Positions 1 through 8,951 of a DNA stretch of 64,000 nucleotides are shown here, in pieces (position 1 is the stretch's first letter; the number at the start of each line of letters is the position of its first letter). The notes below the pieces were generated by a model that ran no database searches, was not told the origin of the DNA, and was given only the letters and a program-made list of their open reading frames with translations. The DNA lies in contig NZ_MTSZ01000001.1 of assembly GCF_002118315.1 (NCBI RefSeq), forward strand, positions 558,001-622,000, in the 5' to 3' direction. Source of the DNA: Kiloniella majae. GTDB taxonomy: Bacteria > Pseudomonadota > Alphaproteobacteria > Kiloniellales > Kiloniellaceae. The position numbers and the translations under genes are program-made.

Positions 1-65
1 GTGTCAAAAGATTTTTTCCTCATACTACCAGATTATGCCAATCAGTGTTATCAATTTTTCCGGAG

Positions 66-947
66 CTAATGCGTGCCATTTTGCGACGCGAAGTAAAAAT
101 ACTTCTTATAGTCCGGCACAATGTGCGCCAGATTGGGGTTGGGAATTGACAAGATTTTCCGATGAAGCAGACCAACCTGGTCAATACTGCTTTTATATTC
201 TGCTTCCCAAAGCTTTACTAAAGAACCGTCATCATAAGCCCGAACCAATCCGGTCATGATGCGTCCTGCCTGTGCTTCATTGCCCCGTGTCGTATAGAAA
301 AACTTTGGAAAGGGGTAATAGAGAATAAGCCCTTCATCGTAGGACAGGTTTTCAATGTGCTTGTTGGTTCTCCATTCATTGAGAAATTCGTTAATTCCCC
401 GGGGAAAGAGATCTACCCGATTATTCGCAACCATCTGGAACATCCCGTGATAATCACTGGCTTCTGCAACCTGAAATCCCGCGTTCTTGAGAATTTCACT
501 GTCGCTCCAGCCAAGCCCCTGAACCATCCGGAATTTTTTCAAATCCTCAAGCGACGATACGGACCGAAGCCTCTTTTTGGTTTCTTCTGATGTAAAAAAC
601 ACCCGATAGCCCAGAATACCCAAATCAATCGGAAAAGGCACAGGGACCAAGTTTTCCAGACGTTTTGGTGTGACCGCATTGGCCACAAAATAGTTTTCGT
701 AGAGACCTGTTTCCACTTCCCACATCGCACGTTTGGTGTTCGATCCCATACGTGATTTCACGAGGGTAAAATCCCCGTAGTCTTCACGGGTTTTTTCCAA
801 CGCCAGTTCCAAAAGTTTTTGTTGATAGTCATAGCGGTGGTCATTGGGGGTTTCCGGTCCCCGTGCCGTAAAAACTGTCTGCGCAGAAACACTGCTCACC
901 CATCCTATAAAGAACGTATAGACAAGAATTGTAATAAAAGACCGCAT
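66..947 (-). CDS. Periplasmic solute-binding protein, SBP_bac_3-like, without transporter
   Basis: Predicted exported protein of about 293 residues. The first 23 residues form a signal peptide (MRSF, a hydrophobic stretch, then SVSAQ). The rest reads like the type-3 periplasmic binding fold used for amino acids and other small polar solutes. I chose the ATG at 945-947, which follows an AGAAGAG ribosome site; a longer frame upstream has no exported N-terminus. No ABC permease or ATPase lies nearby, so it may serve a distant transporter or act as a sensory binding protein. The ligand cannot be read from the sequence. An AraC-type gene lies upstream on the same strand. Confidence 0.7.
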   Translation of the reverse strand: MRSFITILVYTFFIGWVSSVSAQTVFTARGPETPNDHRYDYQQKLLELALEKTREDYGDFTLVKSRMGSNTKRAMWEVETGLYENYFVANAVTPKRLENLVPVPFPIDLGILGYRVFFTSEETKKRLRSVSSLEDLKKFRMVQGLGWSDSEILKNAGFQVAEASDYHGMFQMVANNRVDLFPRGINEFLNEWRTNKHIENLSYDEGLILYYPFPKFFYTTRGNEAQAGRIMTGLVRAYDDGSLVKLWEAEYKSSIDQVGLLHRKILSIPNPNLAHIVPDYKKYFYFASQNGTH

Positions 948-1073
948 ATAAACTCTTCTAAAGCCAACAGGCCTCAAATCCGGACCAATACAGATCAGTA
1001 CACCTGTGCCAAACAGATCAATTGAATAAACAAAACACACAAAAACCTTAGGGTTGATAGTGTAAATAAAGAC

Positions 1074-1964
1074 TTAAACTATTTCGCTCGGAGACTGATT
1101 AAATAATCGCTTGAATTCACGGCTAAACTGGCTTGGGCTATTATATCCCACTGCATAAGAAGCATCCCCTATCGAAGTTCCAGACAATATCAATCTACGC
1201 GCTTTATGCAGTCGAAAATTCTGAATAAATTGTAATGGGGTCATTGTCGTCGCTTCTTTGAATTTCGTATAAAGCGACGAGGCCGACATCCCGGCAAGTG
1301 CGGATAATGTTTCTATCGTGATAGTCTTGTTATAATTGTTTTCAATATAATGCACCAAGGGCGCTATCTTATGGGCATAAATATCCTGTGCAACACAGTT
1401 ACGTAACAACTGCCCTCGTGGTCCGCGCAGGATCTCGTAATAGAGTTCATATATAATCACTGGTGACAAGATTTTGGCTGCAACGGGATCATCCAATGTT
1501 TCCAGTAATCGTAAGACAACAGCGTTTAACCCCGGCGTCATCGGGGACGACAGCGAGATATCCAGATTATTGGCAGTATCCCTAGAACATTTTCTTTCTG
1601 CTCCATCTCCATCCATTTCGGCAACAAGCTTGCTCGCCAGGCTCTGATCAATATCTATTTGGATCGCCAAAAACGGTTCTTCAACACTAAGATCATAGGC
1701 ATCGGATTCAATTGGAAGTGAGACTGAATTAATCAAATAATTTTCAGGATTATAGTCATTGAATTTATCCTGATTGCCAATTCCCCCATAGTACATCCGT
1801 TTTCGCCCCTGTACCACGATACAAATACAAGGCCCGTACATATAAGGTCGTCTGCGAAAGCTCTCTTCATGGCGATAAAGTTTTATCAACGGAACTAACG
1901 TAAGGTTTTCACCTTCCATTGGCGCTAATCTATTCACAATATCAAGCAAAATGTCGTGGCTCAA
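1074..1964 (-). CDS. AraC family transcriptional regulator
   Basis: A 296-residue regulator. The N-terminal two thirds resemble the AraC-type ligand-binding cupin (a CICIVVQGRKRM-like strand near residue 47). The C-terminal 100 residues carry two helix-turn-helix motifs: TIETLSALAGMSASSLYTKF, then the family signature around GDASYAVGYNSPSQFSREFKR. Its length is normal for cupin-type AraC proteins. It sits upstream of the solute-binding gene on the same strand and divergently from the VOC gene at 2148, either of which could be its target. The inducer is unknown. Confidence 0.9.
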   Translation of the reverse strand: MSHDILLDIVNRLAPMEGENLTLVPLIKLYRHEESFRRRPYMYGPCICIVVQGRKRMYYGGIGNQDKFNDYNPENYLINSVSLPIESDAYDLSVEEPFLAIQIDIDQSLASKLVAEMDGDGAERKCSRDTANNLDISLSSPMTPGLNAVVLRLLETLDDPVAAKILSPVIIYELYYEILRGPRGQLLRNCVAQDIYAHKIAPLVHYIENNYNKTITIETLSALAGMSASSLYTKFKEATTMTPLQFIQNFRLHKARRLILSGTSIGDASYAVGYNSPSQFSREFKRLFNQSPSEIV

Positions 1965-2147
1965 ACTACATCACCTACCGTAAGAAACATCATCATAGGA
2001 TTATGACTGGATACACTCAAAAAATATATACGCTTGCTATTATTTTGGAGAATTAGGCAAGTAATACACGAGATCGATATAACGGCGCCTCATCATTACT
2101 GATTATAGTTTCTTCACAATATTTACAAACTATAGCAGGAACATGAA

Positions 2148-2600
2148 ATGCCTTTTAAATCGACAACTCTCCCCAATAAGTCCAGTCCCTTTTCCTCTCT
2201 CAAGGCAGATCATTTAGCACTTCGCGTTCCGGATTTTGATGCTGCACAAACATGGTTGTGTGAAAAGCTGGACTTTAGAGTTCTTCATCAATGGCCCTTA
2301 GGAGATCTGAAACTTGCTTATTTGGCCCCAGCAGTTGACGATCATTTTCTCATCGAACTCATTGGCGGTGATTTGAGCTTTCCAAAACAAAAACATAATG
2401 ATCTTGGGGCAAGTCTTAACGAAGGCGGAAGCCATCACATCTGCTTTGCGGTGAAAAACCTGAAAGAAACACTGCAAGAGTTAAAATCACGTGGTGTTAC
2501 GATTATTGCAGAGCCGTTCTTCGTCGAAGATATAAAGAGACAACTCGCCTTTTTCACAGATCCCTGGAACAATCTCTACGAACTATCGCAAGAAATTTAA
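2148..2600 (+). CDS. VOC (glyoxalase/dioxygenase superfamily) protein
   Basis: A 150-residue, single-domain vicinal-oxygen-chelate protein. It opens its fold at DHLALRVPDFDAAQTWL (about residue 20) and ends with the second beta-alpha-beta unit around GGSHHICFAVKNL and FFTDPWNNLYEL. The metal-ligand type residues H and E are present (the H of DHLALRV; FLIELIGG; SHHICF; LYEL). The ATG at 2148 has an AGGA box 7 bases upstream. The fold covers glyoxalases, fosfomycin-type thiol transferases and ring dioxygenases, so the substrate is open. It ends in a strong hairpin shared with the convergent gene. Confidence 0.8.
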   Translation: MPFKSTTLPNKSSPFSSLKADHLALRVPDFDAAQTWLCEKLDFRVLHQWPLGDLKLAYLAPAVDDHFLIELIGGDLSFPKQKHNDLGASLNEGGSHHICFAVKNLKETLQELKSRGVTIIAEPFFVEDIKRQLAFFTDPWNNLYELSQEI

Positions 2601-2624
2601 GATCAAAATAATTCGTGAATATAA

Positions 2625-2654
2625 GTAAGGCTTTGTTACGCAACAAAGCCTTAC
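2625..2654. terminator. Hairpin between convergent genes, probable two-way terminator
   Basis: A 13-bp perfect stem (GTAAGGCTTTGTT / AACAAAGCCTTAC) closes a 4-base loop. It lies between the VOC gene and the convergent MRJP-like gene. No long T-run follows on either strand, so termination efficiency is uncertain, but position and stem strength fit a shared terminator. Confidence 0.6.
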
Positions 2655-2670
2655 AGTTAAACAGTTATGT

Positions 2671-3699
2671 CTAACGACCGGTTGTACCTTTAGCCAAAGC
2701 CTTCACCCTGACCAATTTGTATTCACCACTTCCGGCTTCGATACCGTTGTTCAATGCTGCGGTTCTATCCAACTGGTTTACCGTTGCATAAACATATTCA
2801 TCAGGACCAAAAGCCATCCCGTCAGGCCAACTTTGATTTTCCGGCAAATGGGACAATACTTTGTAACTGCTGTTATTCGTCACACCGATCGCACTCTCTT
2901 CAATATCGGTGATATAAACATTGCCCGCAGTGTCCACAGTAATGCCATCTGAAAACGGTTTGGGGCCATAAAATTCTATACTATTCCCAACATTTTCTGC
3001 GTTTCCGTCAAAGCTCTCAGCCGGTACTCGGTATAGCTTTCGACCATGCATCGCCCCGAAATAAACCCATTGATAATCAGGGTCAATTGTTATTGGATTT
3101 AAAGCAAATCCCCCTTCTTTTTCGGGCATAAGTGCCTGATGGCTCTCTGCAACGCGACGGGCTTTTCCTGTTTCAAGATCAACCGAAACAAATGCGGGGA
3201 TCGCTGCACTTTTAAGATCACCCTGCGTCATATCAGCGATAATGATGCGGTTCCTTTTCTGATCCAGCGCAAAGTCCTGTAAGAAGCTTGTTGGCTGTAA
3301 AACTCCATCAGGGATTTGGATTTCTTTGACCAAACTATTGCTCTTTGTATCCCACCCAAGAATGTTTTTACTCCCCAAGTCAAGTATCCAGGCAACACCT
3401 GTATCATCGGTCCGAACCGACAAAGGCGCCTTGAGCTTTGAAGTGTCACCAACGGCAATTTCTTCGGTGGGAAAAGCTTTTTTCTTCCCTGATTTTGTCA
3501 CCTCGACCAACTTTGTTGATGGATGGATCAATGGGTGAATGGTCACAAGAATACGACCATCTGGTGTGATAGATGGATTGCCTGGACGAATATCAAAACT
3601 GGCAACGGTTTCCGTCACCTCCTCGGCAAGGGATGATGTGATGTTCAAGGCTGAAATAGCTGTCGAGCAGGCGAGCATTGCAATTAAAATAGATTTCAT
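2671..3699 (-). CDS. Secreted MRJP/yellow-family beta-propeller protein
   Basis: A 342-residue protein with a clear signal peptide (first about 25 residues, ending SSLAEE). The mature part reads like the bacterial major-royal-jelly/yellow family related to SMP-30/gluconolactonase propellers: repeated strand motifs such as AWILDLGSKNILGWD, NRIIIADM, DGITVDTAGNVYITDI and WPDGMAFGPDEYVYATVNQL. Bacterial members are mostly uncharacterised and an enzyme activity should not be assumed. It lies 26 bases downstream of the AhpD-like gene with its own GGAG site, so the two probably form an operon facing away from a LysR gene. Confidence 0.75.
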   Translation of the reverse strand: MKSILIAMLACSTAISALNITSSLAEEVTETVASFDIRPGNPSITPDGRILVTIHPLIHPSTKLVEVTKSGKKKAFPTEEIAVGDTSKLKAPLSVRTDDTGVAWILDLGSKNILGWDTKSNSLVKEIQIPDGVLQPTSFLQDFALDQKRNRIIIADMTQGDLKSAAIPAFVSVDLETGKARRVAESHQALMPEKEGGFALNPITIDPDYQWVYFGAMHGRKLYRVPAESFDGNAENVGNSIEFYGPKPFSDGITVDTAGNVYITDIEESAIGVTNNSSYKVLSHLPENQSWPDGMAFGPDEYVYATVNQLDRTAALNNGIEAGSGEYKLVRVKALAKGTTGR

Positions 3700-3725
3700 C
3701 TTTTTACTCCGGATATATAGGGGAA

Positions 3726-4274
3726 CTAAGCTTTTGGTTCTGAAATTTTCACGGGCGGAAAATCAACATCAGTTTGAGCGACCAGATTGACGTAGTTTGT
3801 AAAGGTGTTAGCTGTGATGACGGCAATCACATCAACAATATGTGCATCCTCAAAACCTGCATTTTTAAAAGCTTTTACTGCAAAATCAGTAACGGCCCCA
3901 CGGTCATTCAATACAGCCATTGTAAAATCAATTACAGCCTGTGTTCTTGGTGTACTGGAACGCTGAATCCTGTTCAAAATAACTTCGGTTTCATCAACGC
4001 CCGATGCTTGTGCAATTGCGGTATGAGCAGCAGAGCAGTACGGGCATCCGTGGAAAGATGCCTGACACAAAGCAATTGCCTCACGCTCTTCAACAGTCAG
4101 GTTGGATTCCGCTAGTGCACTATTGAATTGACTAAAAGCCGAGGCCGTTTTGGGGGAATTTGCGATGGTTGCAAAAAAATTGGGAATCTTCCCTATTTTC
4201 CCCATAATTGCATCCAGAAAGAACTTAGCCTCCTCAGATGCATTCACATTTTCAAGCACTTGAACTCTTGGCAT
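3726..4274 (-). CDS. AhpD-like carboxymuconolactone decarboxylase family protein
   Basis: A 182-residue protein with the AhpD active-site pattern: C77-P-Y-C80 with H84, preceded by the helix VEEREAIALCQASFHG. In characterised AhpD proteins the CxxC pair is a redox dithiol in peroxide defence; other family members act as decarboxylases or as poorly known peroxidase-related enzymes. The ATG has a GGAG site 9 bases upstream. It is the first gene of a two-gene unit with the exported MRJP-like protein and is divergent from the LysR gene at 4393, its likely regulator. Confidence 0.85.
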   Translation of the reverse strand: MPRVQVLENVNASEEAKFFLDAIMGKIGKIPNFFATIANSPKTASAFSQFNSALAESNLTVEEREAIALCQASFHGCPYCSAAHTAIAQASGVDETEVILNRIQRSSTPRTQAVIDFTMAVLNDRGAVTDFAVKAFKNAGFEDAHIVDVIAVITANTFTNYVNLVAQTDVDFPPVKISEPKA

Positions 4275-4392
4275 AACTTACTCCAGTATATTTAAAACGC
4301 ATTGGTCATTTTTTACTGGCTGTTATGTATATTTTTTTGCTTTAATTTATAATATTGATAATTCTGTAAAGACTATTTGGATTAAAAGAATA

Positions 4393-5289
4393 ATGAGTTT
4401 TGACATAAAATCACTGGAGCTGTTTGTTCGAATAGCCGCTTTAAATGCGATTGGTCGCGCAGGTGAAGAGTTTGATTTATCAGCAACGGCAACGACGCAA
4501 AGAATTCAGATGTTGGAATCAAATATCGGGAGCAAGCTATTAAACAGAACGACCCGTGCTGTTTCTTTAACAAGCGATGGTGAAATTTTTCTGGCCCATG
4601 CCAAACAAATACTAGAAGCCGTTGAGGCTGCACATTCAGCTATGTCCTCTTCAACAGAAAATGTATCCGGTGAATTACGGGTAACAACGTCAGCTTCTTT
4701 TGGGCGAAACCAAATTATCCCCTACGTTGCCGAGTTCCTGGAACAACACCCGAAACTGTCTCTCAAGCTTAGCCTAAGCGATACAACAGAAGATATTATT
4801 GAAAGGGGTTTTGATTTGGCAATCAGAGTTGGGTCGCTAAAATCTTCCAGTCTGATTGCCCGCAAATTAGCCAATAATCCACGTGTTCTTGTTGCGTCAC
4901 CCACATACTTACAAAAGCATGGCATCCCCGAAACGCCACAGGATTTAACAGGTCACAACTGTATCGTTCTTGGCGAAACCCACAACTGGACATTAATCGA
5001 CAAGAATAAAACCGCTCATGAAATCCAGGTCAGCGGTAATTTTTCAACAAATCTCGGCGATTCCATTACAGATGTCATTTCTGACGGCGTCGGAATTGGT
5101 TTAAAATCTCTCTGGGATGTTTCAACGCAAATTAAAACGGGAATTCTTCTTCCTATTCTGGATGAATATACAATTGGCCCGGACTGGCAGATTTGGGCAG
5201 TTCGCCCACCAAGTCGCCTCATGCCAGCCCGCGTCCAAGCATTTCTGGATTTTTTCGAGAAAAAATTCCAAACCCAATGCTATCTCTAA
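4393..5289 (+). CDS. LysR family transcriptional regulator
   Basis: A 298-residue LysR regulator. The N-terminal winged helix-turn-helix covers residues 1-60 (FDIKSLELFVRIAALNAIGRAGEEFDLSAT, then NRTTRAVSLTSDG). The periplasmic-binding-like effector domain follows, with the usual GELRVTTSASFGR entry strand. It belongs to the CrgA/DsdC-like subgroup by overall look. Divergent from the AhpD/MRJP-like pair across 118 AT-rich bases, the standard arrangement for a LysR gene and its target. The effector is unknown. Confidence 0.92.
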   Translation: MSFDIKSLELFVRIAALNAIGRAGEEFDLSATATTQRIQMLESNIGSKLLNRTTRAVSLTSDGEIFLAHAKQILEAVEAAHSAMSSSTENVSGELRVTTSASFGRNQIIPYVAEFLEQHPKLSLKLSLSDTTEDIIERGFDLAIRVGSLKSSSLIARKLANNPRVLVASPTYLQKHGIPETPQDLTGHNCIVLGETHNWTLIDKNKTAHEIQVSGNFSTNLGDSITDVISDGVGIGLKSLWDVSTQIKTGILLPILDEYTIGPDWQIWAVRPPSRLMPARVQAFLDFFEKKFQTQCYL

Positions 5290-5365
5290 ACTGTTATTTC
5301 AAAACTGGCACTTATAGAACCCGGTGCAAAAAAGCCGCCAACACAGGCTGTTTTCTTGGCCGAAT

Positions 5366-6601
5366 TTATTTCAGTTTCGATTTAATCGTCAGGAAAATAT
5401 CGGTATCAGAACGCGGAACTTCTGGTTTTTCACCGCGATCCACAGCCTTCCAATAATCCCATGGCAACCCACCGGTTCCAACTTCGTAATCATAACCGTC
5501 CCATTCGTCTTCGCGGAATGAATAAAAGGCCCAGTGTGTATCGTTCTCATCAAAGACATCAATGACATCACCTAGATATTGCGCACAGCCCTTGTTACGG
5601 CGCATGCATCCAAACTCTGCTGCCACCAGTCTGTTTGGGGCAATCTTGTGCTGTTCGGTCCATTTATAGAACGGCGCAAGATAAGCCCTTATTTTATCCC
5701 TGTTCCAATTCACATCCTTTCCGGCAAACGGCACAATACCCGGATATACAAAATTCTTTTTGTTTTTAAAATTACCGTTCGATGTGAAATCAAACGGTTC
5801 ATACATGTGAAATGCATAGAGAATATTGTGATCAGGCAAAGGCCCGGGCCAATAGGTAAAAGCCGTGGGTTGTGCATACCAGCCAGCATCAACCATGATC
5901 ATTGTTTTCGGGTCAACGCTTCTGATTGTTTTGATAATCCCGCTATAAAACGCATACAGATCTGCGGGAGTGTTTTTATGTGTTTCATACCATGGCATAA
6001 AACGCTCTACATTACCGGGAACATCGTGTTCAGCAAGTCCGGTCCCAAGCTCTGGCGCGGGTTCATTTATAATGTTGTAAGCAGCAACAGCGGGATGATT
6101 TTTCAACTGTGTTACCAAATCAAACCAATAGCGGTTCGCTTGATCCGCAAATGCAGGATCGCGCCACAGTCTGCTATCATATTTAAAACCGTTATTCTGT
6201 CTGTAACGTGCGCCGGGAAGTGTGAGAGGTGATAGCACGACTTTGAGATTATGCTCATCCGCCCAATCCAGAACCTTTTCCAACTTGGCAAAGTCTTCTT
6301 CAACAAGCCCTTGATAATTATCAGCATCTCCCACAAGAAAATCCCGGTGTTTGCTTTCCCATTTATCAAAAGCCAGCCTGACCCATGACACCCCCAAATC
6401 GCTGGCATCTTCAAACCAGGCTTCTGTCTGTTGTTTGTTGAATGCATTTGCGCCTGTCCGTGTCTGATCCCAAAAGGAAGCATCATTTTGGTCACTATCA
6501 TTCTGGCCAAGAGCACTCAAAGGCATAAAATTTATACACACACTCAAAATCACCGCCAAAATCGCCACCAAAACTGGCGCACGGGTCAACACGTACTTCA
6601 T
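5366..6601 (-). CDS. Secreted glycoside hydrolase family 5 (cellulase-like)
   Basis: A 411-residue exported glycosidase with an N-terminal signal or anchor segment (residues 6-32). The GH5 hallmarks are visible: the acid/base motif NIINEPAP with E180, and the nucleophile strand RLVAAEFGC with E329. These are the two glutamates of a retaining (alpha/beta)8 clan-A enzyme. Also typical are the early GVSWVRLAFDKWE strand and the HMYEPFDF strand. The substrate could be a beta-glucan, mannan or cellulose; no carbohydrate-binding module is present. It stands alone, convergent with the upstream LysR gene. Confidence 0.85.
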   Translation of the reverse strand: MKYVLTRAPVLVAILAVILSVCINFMPLSALGQNDSDQNDASFWDQTRTGANAFNKQQTEAWFEDASDLGVSWVRLAFDKWESKHRDFLVGDADNYQGLVEEDFAKLEKVLDWADEHNLKVVLSPLTLPGARYRQNNGFKYDSRLWRDPAFADQANRYWFDLVTQLKNHPAVAAYNIINEPAPELGTGLAEHDVPGNVERFMPWYETHKNTPADLYAFYSGIIKTIRSVDPKTMIMVDAGWYAQPTAFTYWPGPLPDHNILYAFHMYEPFDFTSNGNFKNKKNFVYPGIVPFAGKDVNWNRDKIRAYLAPFYKWTEQHKIAPNRLVAAEFGCMRRNKGCAQYLGDVIDVFDENDTHWAFYSFREDEWDGYDYEVGTGGLPWDYWKAVDRGEKPEVPRSDTDIFLTIKSKLK

Positions 6602-6780
6602 TAATTAAACCTATCAAATTATAATTTTATGTGGATTCAGGTGTAATTTATTACACTTAATCAGGGATTAAGCATATTAGAGAATACCAGCATAAATAAA
6701 TCAAGCCGTGTTATATTTTATACAAAATCACTGCTTGAACGACGCTCCTCCCAAACAGTTACTTGAGATTATCCAGAATC

Positions 6781-6814
6781 AAAAAAAGAGAGTTGGCCAC
6801 CCCCAACTCTCTTT
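6781..6814 (-). terminator. Rho-independent terminator of the OYE-type gene
   Basis: A 12-bp perfect stem (AAAGAGAGTTGG / CCAACTCTCTTT, 6785-6796 with 6803-6814) and a 6-base loop. On the minus strand it is followed by a T-run (6781-6787 as A on the plus strand). It lies 27 bases beyond the stop of the flavin oxidoreductase gene. Confidence 0.85.
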
Positions 6815-6840
6815 CAGATCAAACAAATAATTTTATGATT

Positions 6841-7917
6841 TTAGGCCTGAACAAATCCATCCCAACCAGACATATAGGTGATGAATTTTTCACCCAAACC
6901 TTCTTGTTTAAGATGATCGGCCTTCACTGGAAGCGATATCGGAACGAAATTGGCATCCTTTGCCAACTGCTCGGGGAAATCATGATGTAAAATAGCACCC
7001 CGGCCAATCAGAACAAAATCAGCACCGGCATCCAGACAATATTCTACATCCGCCTGTCTCATGATTTTACCAGCAACGCCCAGCTTTACAGTCCCCCGGT
7101 CAAGTTCGGTGAAGTACGAGATCAGTGAACGTCCTTTATAGGCTTCATCCTCGGGTTCCTTGCGCACATCCCACAATGACATATCAAGGAAATCAATATC
7201 ACCCGCAGCAAAGACACCTTTGGCAACTTGAATAACATCGCCAAGATCCATATCAAAGCGTTCTGGTGACAGGCGCAGACTAACATTGAAATCGTCACCA
7301 CATCGCTGTCGGATGCCCTTGATGATTTCCCGAATAGGCCGCATCCGGTTTTCCAGACAGCCCCCAAACTGATCATCGCGTTGATTGATTTTCGGGCTTA
7401 GGAATTGAGCCAGAATATACCCGTGTGCGCCATGGATTTCGACCCCGTCAAAGCCTGCTTTTTCAGACCGTTCAGCGGCGGCGATAAAATCTTCGATCAA
7501 CTGTTCAACTTCGGCAGTACTTAGTGCTCGTGCACCATATTCCTCATTATTCGAAGGACAAACAGGATCTGCACCGATCAAATTGGACGGCGATCTCATG
7601 CCAGCGTGATGCAGCTGAACAATGGCAAGACTGCCCTCAGCTTTGATTGTCTTAGCCAGACGGGTCAAGCCCGGAAGATGATCATCGGAAAAAACACCCA
7701 ACTGCCCCGGAAATCCCTGTCCAATAGCCTGAACATGGGCTGCACAGGTCATAGTCAGACCAAAGCCGCCTTTGGCACGCATCGTCAACCAGTGGAACTC
7801 GTCATCAGAAAGCGTCCCATCCTCGTGGCTTTGCATATTGGTCAGCGGTGCCAGCATAAATCTGTTTTTCATCGCCGGGCCGCGGGTAAAAGAAAGAGGC
7901 TCAAAAAGCTTTTGCAT
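6841..7917 (-). CDS. NADH:flavin oxidoreductase, Old Yellow Enzyme family
   Basis: A 358-residue FMN-dependent TIM barrel of the OYE family. Visible family motifs are the N-terminal KNRFMLAPLTN, VQLHHAGMRSP, the substrate/FMN strand GFDGVEIHGAHGYILAQFLSP, and the phosphate-binding end (CLDAGADFVLIGRGAILH). Such enzymes reduce activated alkenes, nitroesters or enones with NAD(P)H. I start at the ATG 7915-7917; a TTG two codons earlier is the only in-frame alternative nearby. It is monocistronic with its own terminator. It follows the DJ-1 gene on the same strand but is separated by a hairpin. Confidence 0.9.
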   Translation of the reverse strand: MQKLFEPLSFTRGPAMKNRFMLAPLTNMQSHEDGTLSDDEFHWLTMRAKGGFGLTMTCAAHVQAIGQGFPGQLGVFSDDHLPGLTRLAKTIKAEGSLAIVQLHHAGMRSPSNLIGADPVCPSNNEEYGARALSTAEVEQLIEDFIAAAERSEKAGFDGVEIHGAHGYILAQFLSPKINQRDDQFGGCLENRMRPIREIIKGIRQRCGDDFNVSLRLSPERFDMDLGDVIQVAKGVFAAGDIDFLDMSLWDVRKEPEDEAYKGRSLISYFTELDRGTVKLGVAGKIMRQADVEYCLDAGADFVLIGRGAILHHDFPEQLAKDANFVPISLPVKADHLKQEGLGEKFITYMSGWDGFVQA

Positions 7918-8001
7918 GATCAAATTCTTACTAATGTTAAAGAAATACTGGCTGGATGTTAAAAAAAGTACTGGTCACATATAGTGCCGATACAGAATTC
8001 T

Positions 8002-8047
8002 TGAAGGGGCAGGTGGACATCTGTTTCTGTCACCTCCTACCCCTTCA
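8002..8047 (-). terminator. Terminator-like hairpin after the DJ-1/PfpI gene
   Basis: A 15-bp near-perfect stem (TGAAGGGGCAGGTGG against CCTCCTACCCCTTCA, two mismatches) with a 16-base loop, 22 bases beyond the stop at 8070. No obvious T-run follows, so it could instead protect the 3' end of the transcript. Confidence 0.5.
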
Positions 8048-8069
8048 GATATTCTAGCGCTTTAAAGTC

Positions 8070-8750
8070 CTATGCCTTTAGCACGTCAAGCAGCAGGCGT
8101 GCGGCGGAATCAGACGATCCCGGGTTTTGTCCAGTGATAATGTGACCGTCACGAATAGAAAAATCAGCCCAATCATCCGCAGAACGGAACACTGCCCCCA
8201 CTTTTGCCAGCTCTTGCTCGACCGAAAACGGAACAATCTCTGTCGCGCCAACGGCTGCTTCCTCGCTATCTGTAAAACCGGTGATTTCCCGTCCGTCCAC
8301 AAGCGATTTATTTTCTGCAGTCGTTGCTTTAATCAACGCTGTCACACCATGACAGACGGTACCAATAGGCTTTTGATCCGCATCGAAAGCCCGTAATAAA
8401 GCCAGGGAGTGCTCGTCGTCTGTCAAGTCATAGAGCGGTCCGTGCCCACCCGGATAAAACACGGCATCAAATCCATCAGCCTTGATAGAACTCAAAAGCT
8501 TAGTATTTGCCAATAAATCCTGTGCTTCGCTGTCATCATTGAAGCGGCGGGTATCATCACTTTGGAAATCATCACCCAGACTTGCTGGGTCAACAGGCGG
8601 TTGACCACCCGCAGGTGAAGCCAAGGTGATATCAGCCCCTGCTTCTTTGAAACGGTAATAGGGGGCCGCAAATTCTTCTAACCAAAGTCCGGTTTTTCTG
8701 CCGCTTGTCCCAAAATCTTCGTGAGAAGTAACAATCATCAATATATTCAT
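8070..8750 (-). CDS. DJ-1/PfpI family (class I glutamine amidotransferase-like) protein
   Basis: A 226-residue protein with the DJ-1/PfpI fold: MNILMIVTSH start strand, the conserved FYPGGHGPLYDL loop, and the nucleophile elbow GTVCHGVTAL with its cysteine. Relatives act as Hsp31-like glyoxalases III or deglycases, or as stress proteins of unclear activity. I start at ATG 8748-8750, which has an AAGGAC site; the longer frame lacks one. It is divergent from a LysR gene, with a perfect palindrome between them that is probably the shared operator. Confidence 0.88.
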   Translation of the reverse strand: MNILMIVTSHEDFGTSGRKTGLWLEEFAAPYYRFKEAGADITLASPAGGQPPVDPASLGDDFQSDDTRRFNDDSEAQDLLANTKLLSSIKADGFDAVFYPGGHGPLYDLTDDEHSLALLRAFDADQKPIGTVCHGVTALIKATTAENKSLVDGREITGFTDSEEAAVGATEIVPFSVEQELAKVGAVFRSADDWADFSIRDGHIITGQNPGSSDSAARLLLDVLKA

Positions 8751-8851
8751 GTCCAAGTCCTTATGTTGTCTTACATAAACACAATTATCGCTGCGTCTGA
8801 ACAAAAGATAATTCGTTACCAATAAAAAGATAATAGACTAAGAAGAATACA

Positions 8852-8876
8852 TATTGTCTAATTTAATTAGACAATA
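8852..8876. promoter_or_regulatory. Perfect 25-bp palindrome, probable LysR operator
   Basis: Arms TATTGTCTAATT and AATTAGACAATA flank a single central T, giving 12 fully complementary base pairs. It lies in the divergent promoter region between the DJ-1/PfpI gene (start 8750) and the LysR gene (start 8952). A degenerate half-site (AATAGACTA) lies about 25 bases to the left. Its location and symmetry fit a binding site for the adjacent LysR protein; direct evidence is lacking. Confidence 0.75.
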
Positions 8877-8951
8877 AAATCATAAAAGAACGCGAACTGA
8901 AACCATATCACTTGTTTCAGTAACCACTGGTCAGGATAAAGGATCAAATTA

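Noticed and set aside
5579-6232. 217-codon plus-strand frame inside the GH5 gene
   Set aside because: Antisense to catalytic motifs of the GH5 enzyme; composition unlike a protein.
6753-6764. AAACAGTTACTT, also found at 33308
   Set aside because: A single 12-base match in 64 kb can arise by chance; the contexts share nothing else.
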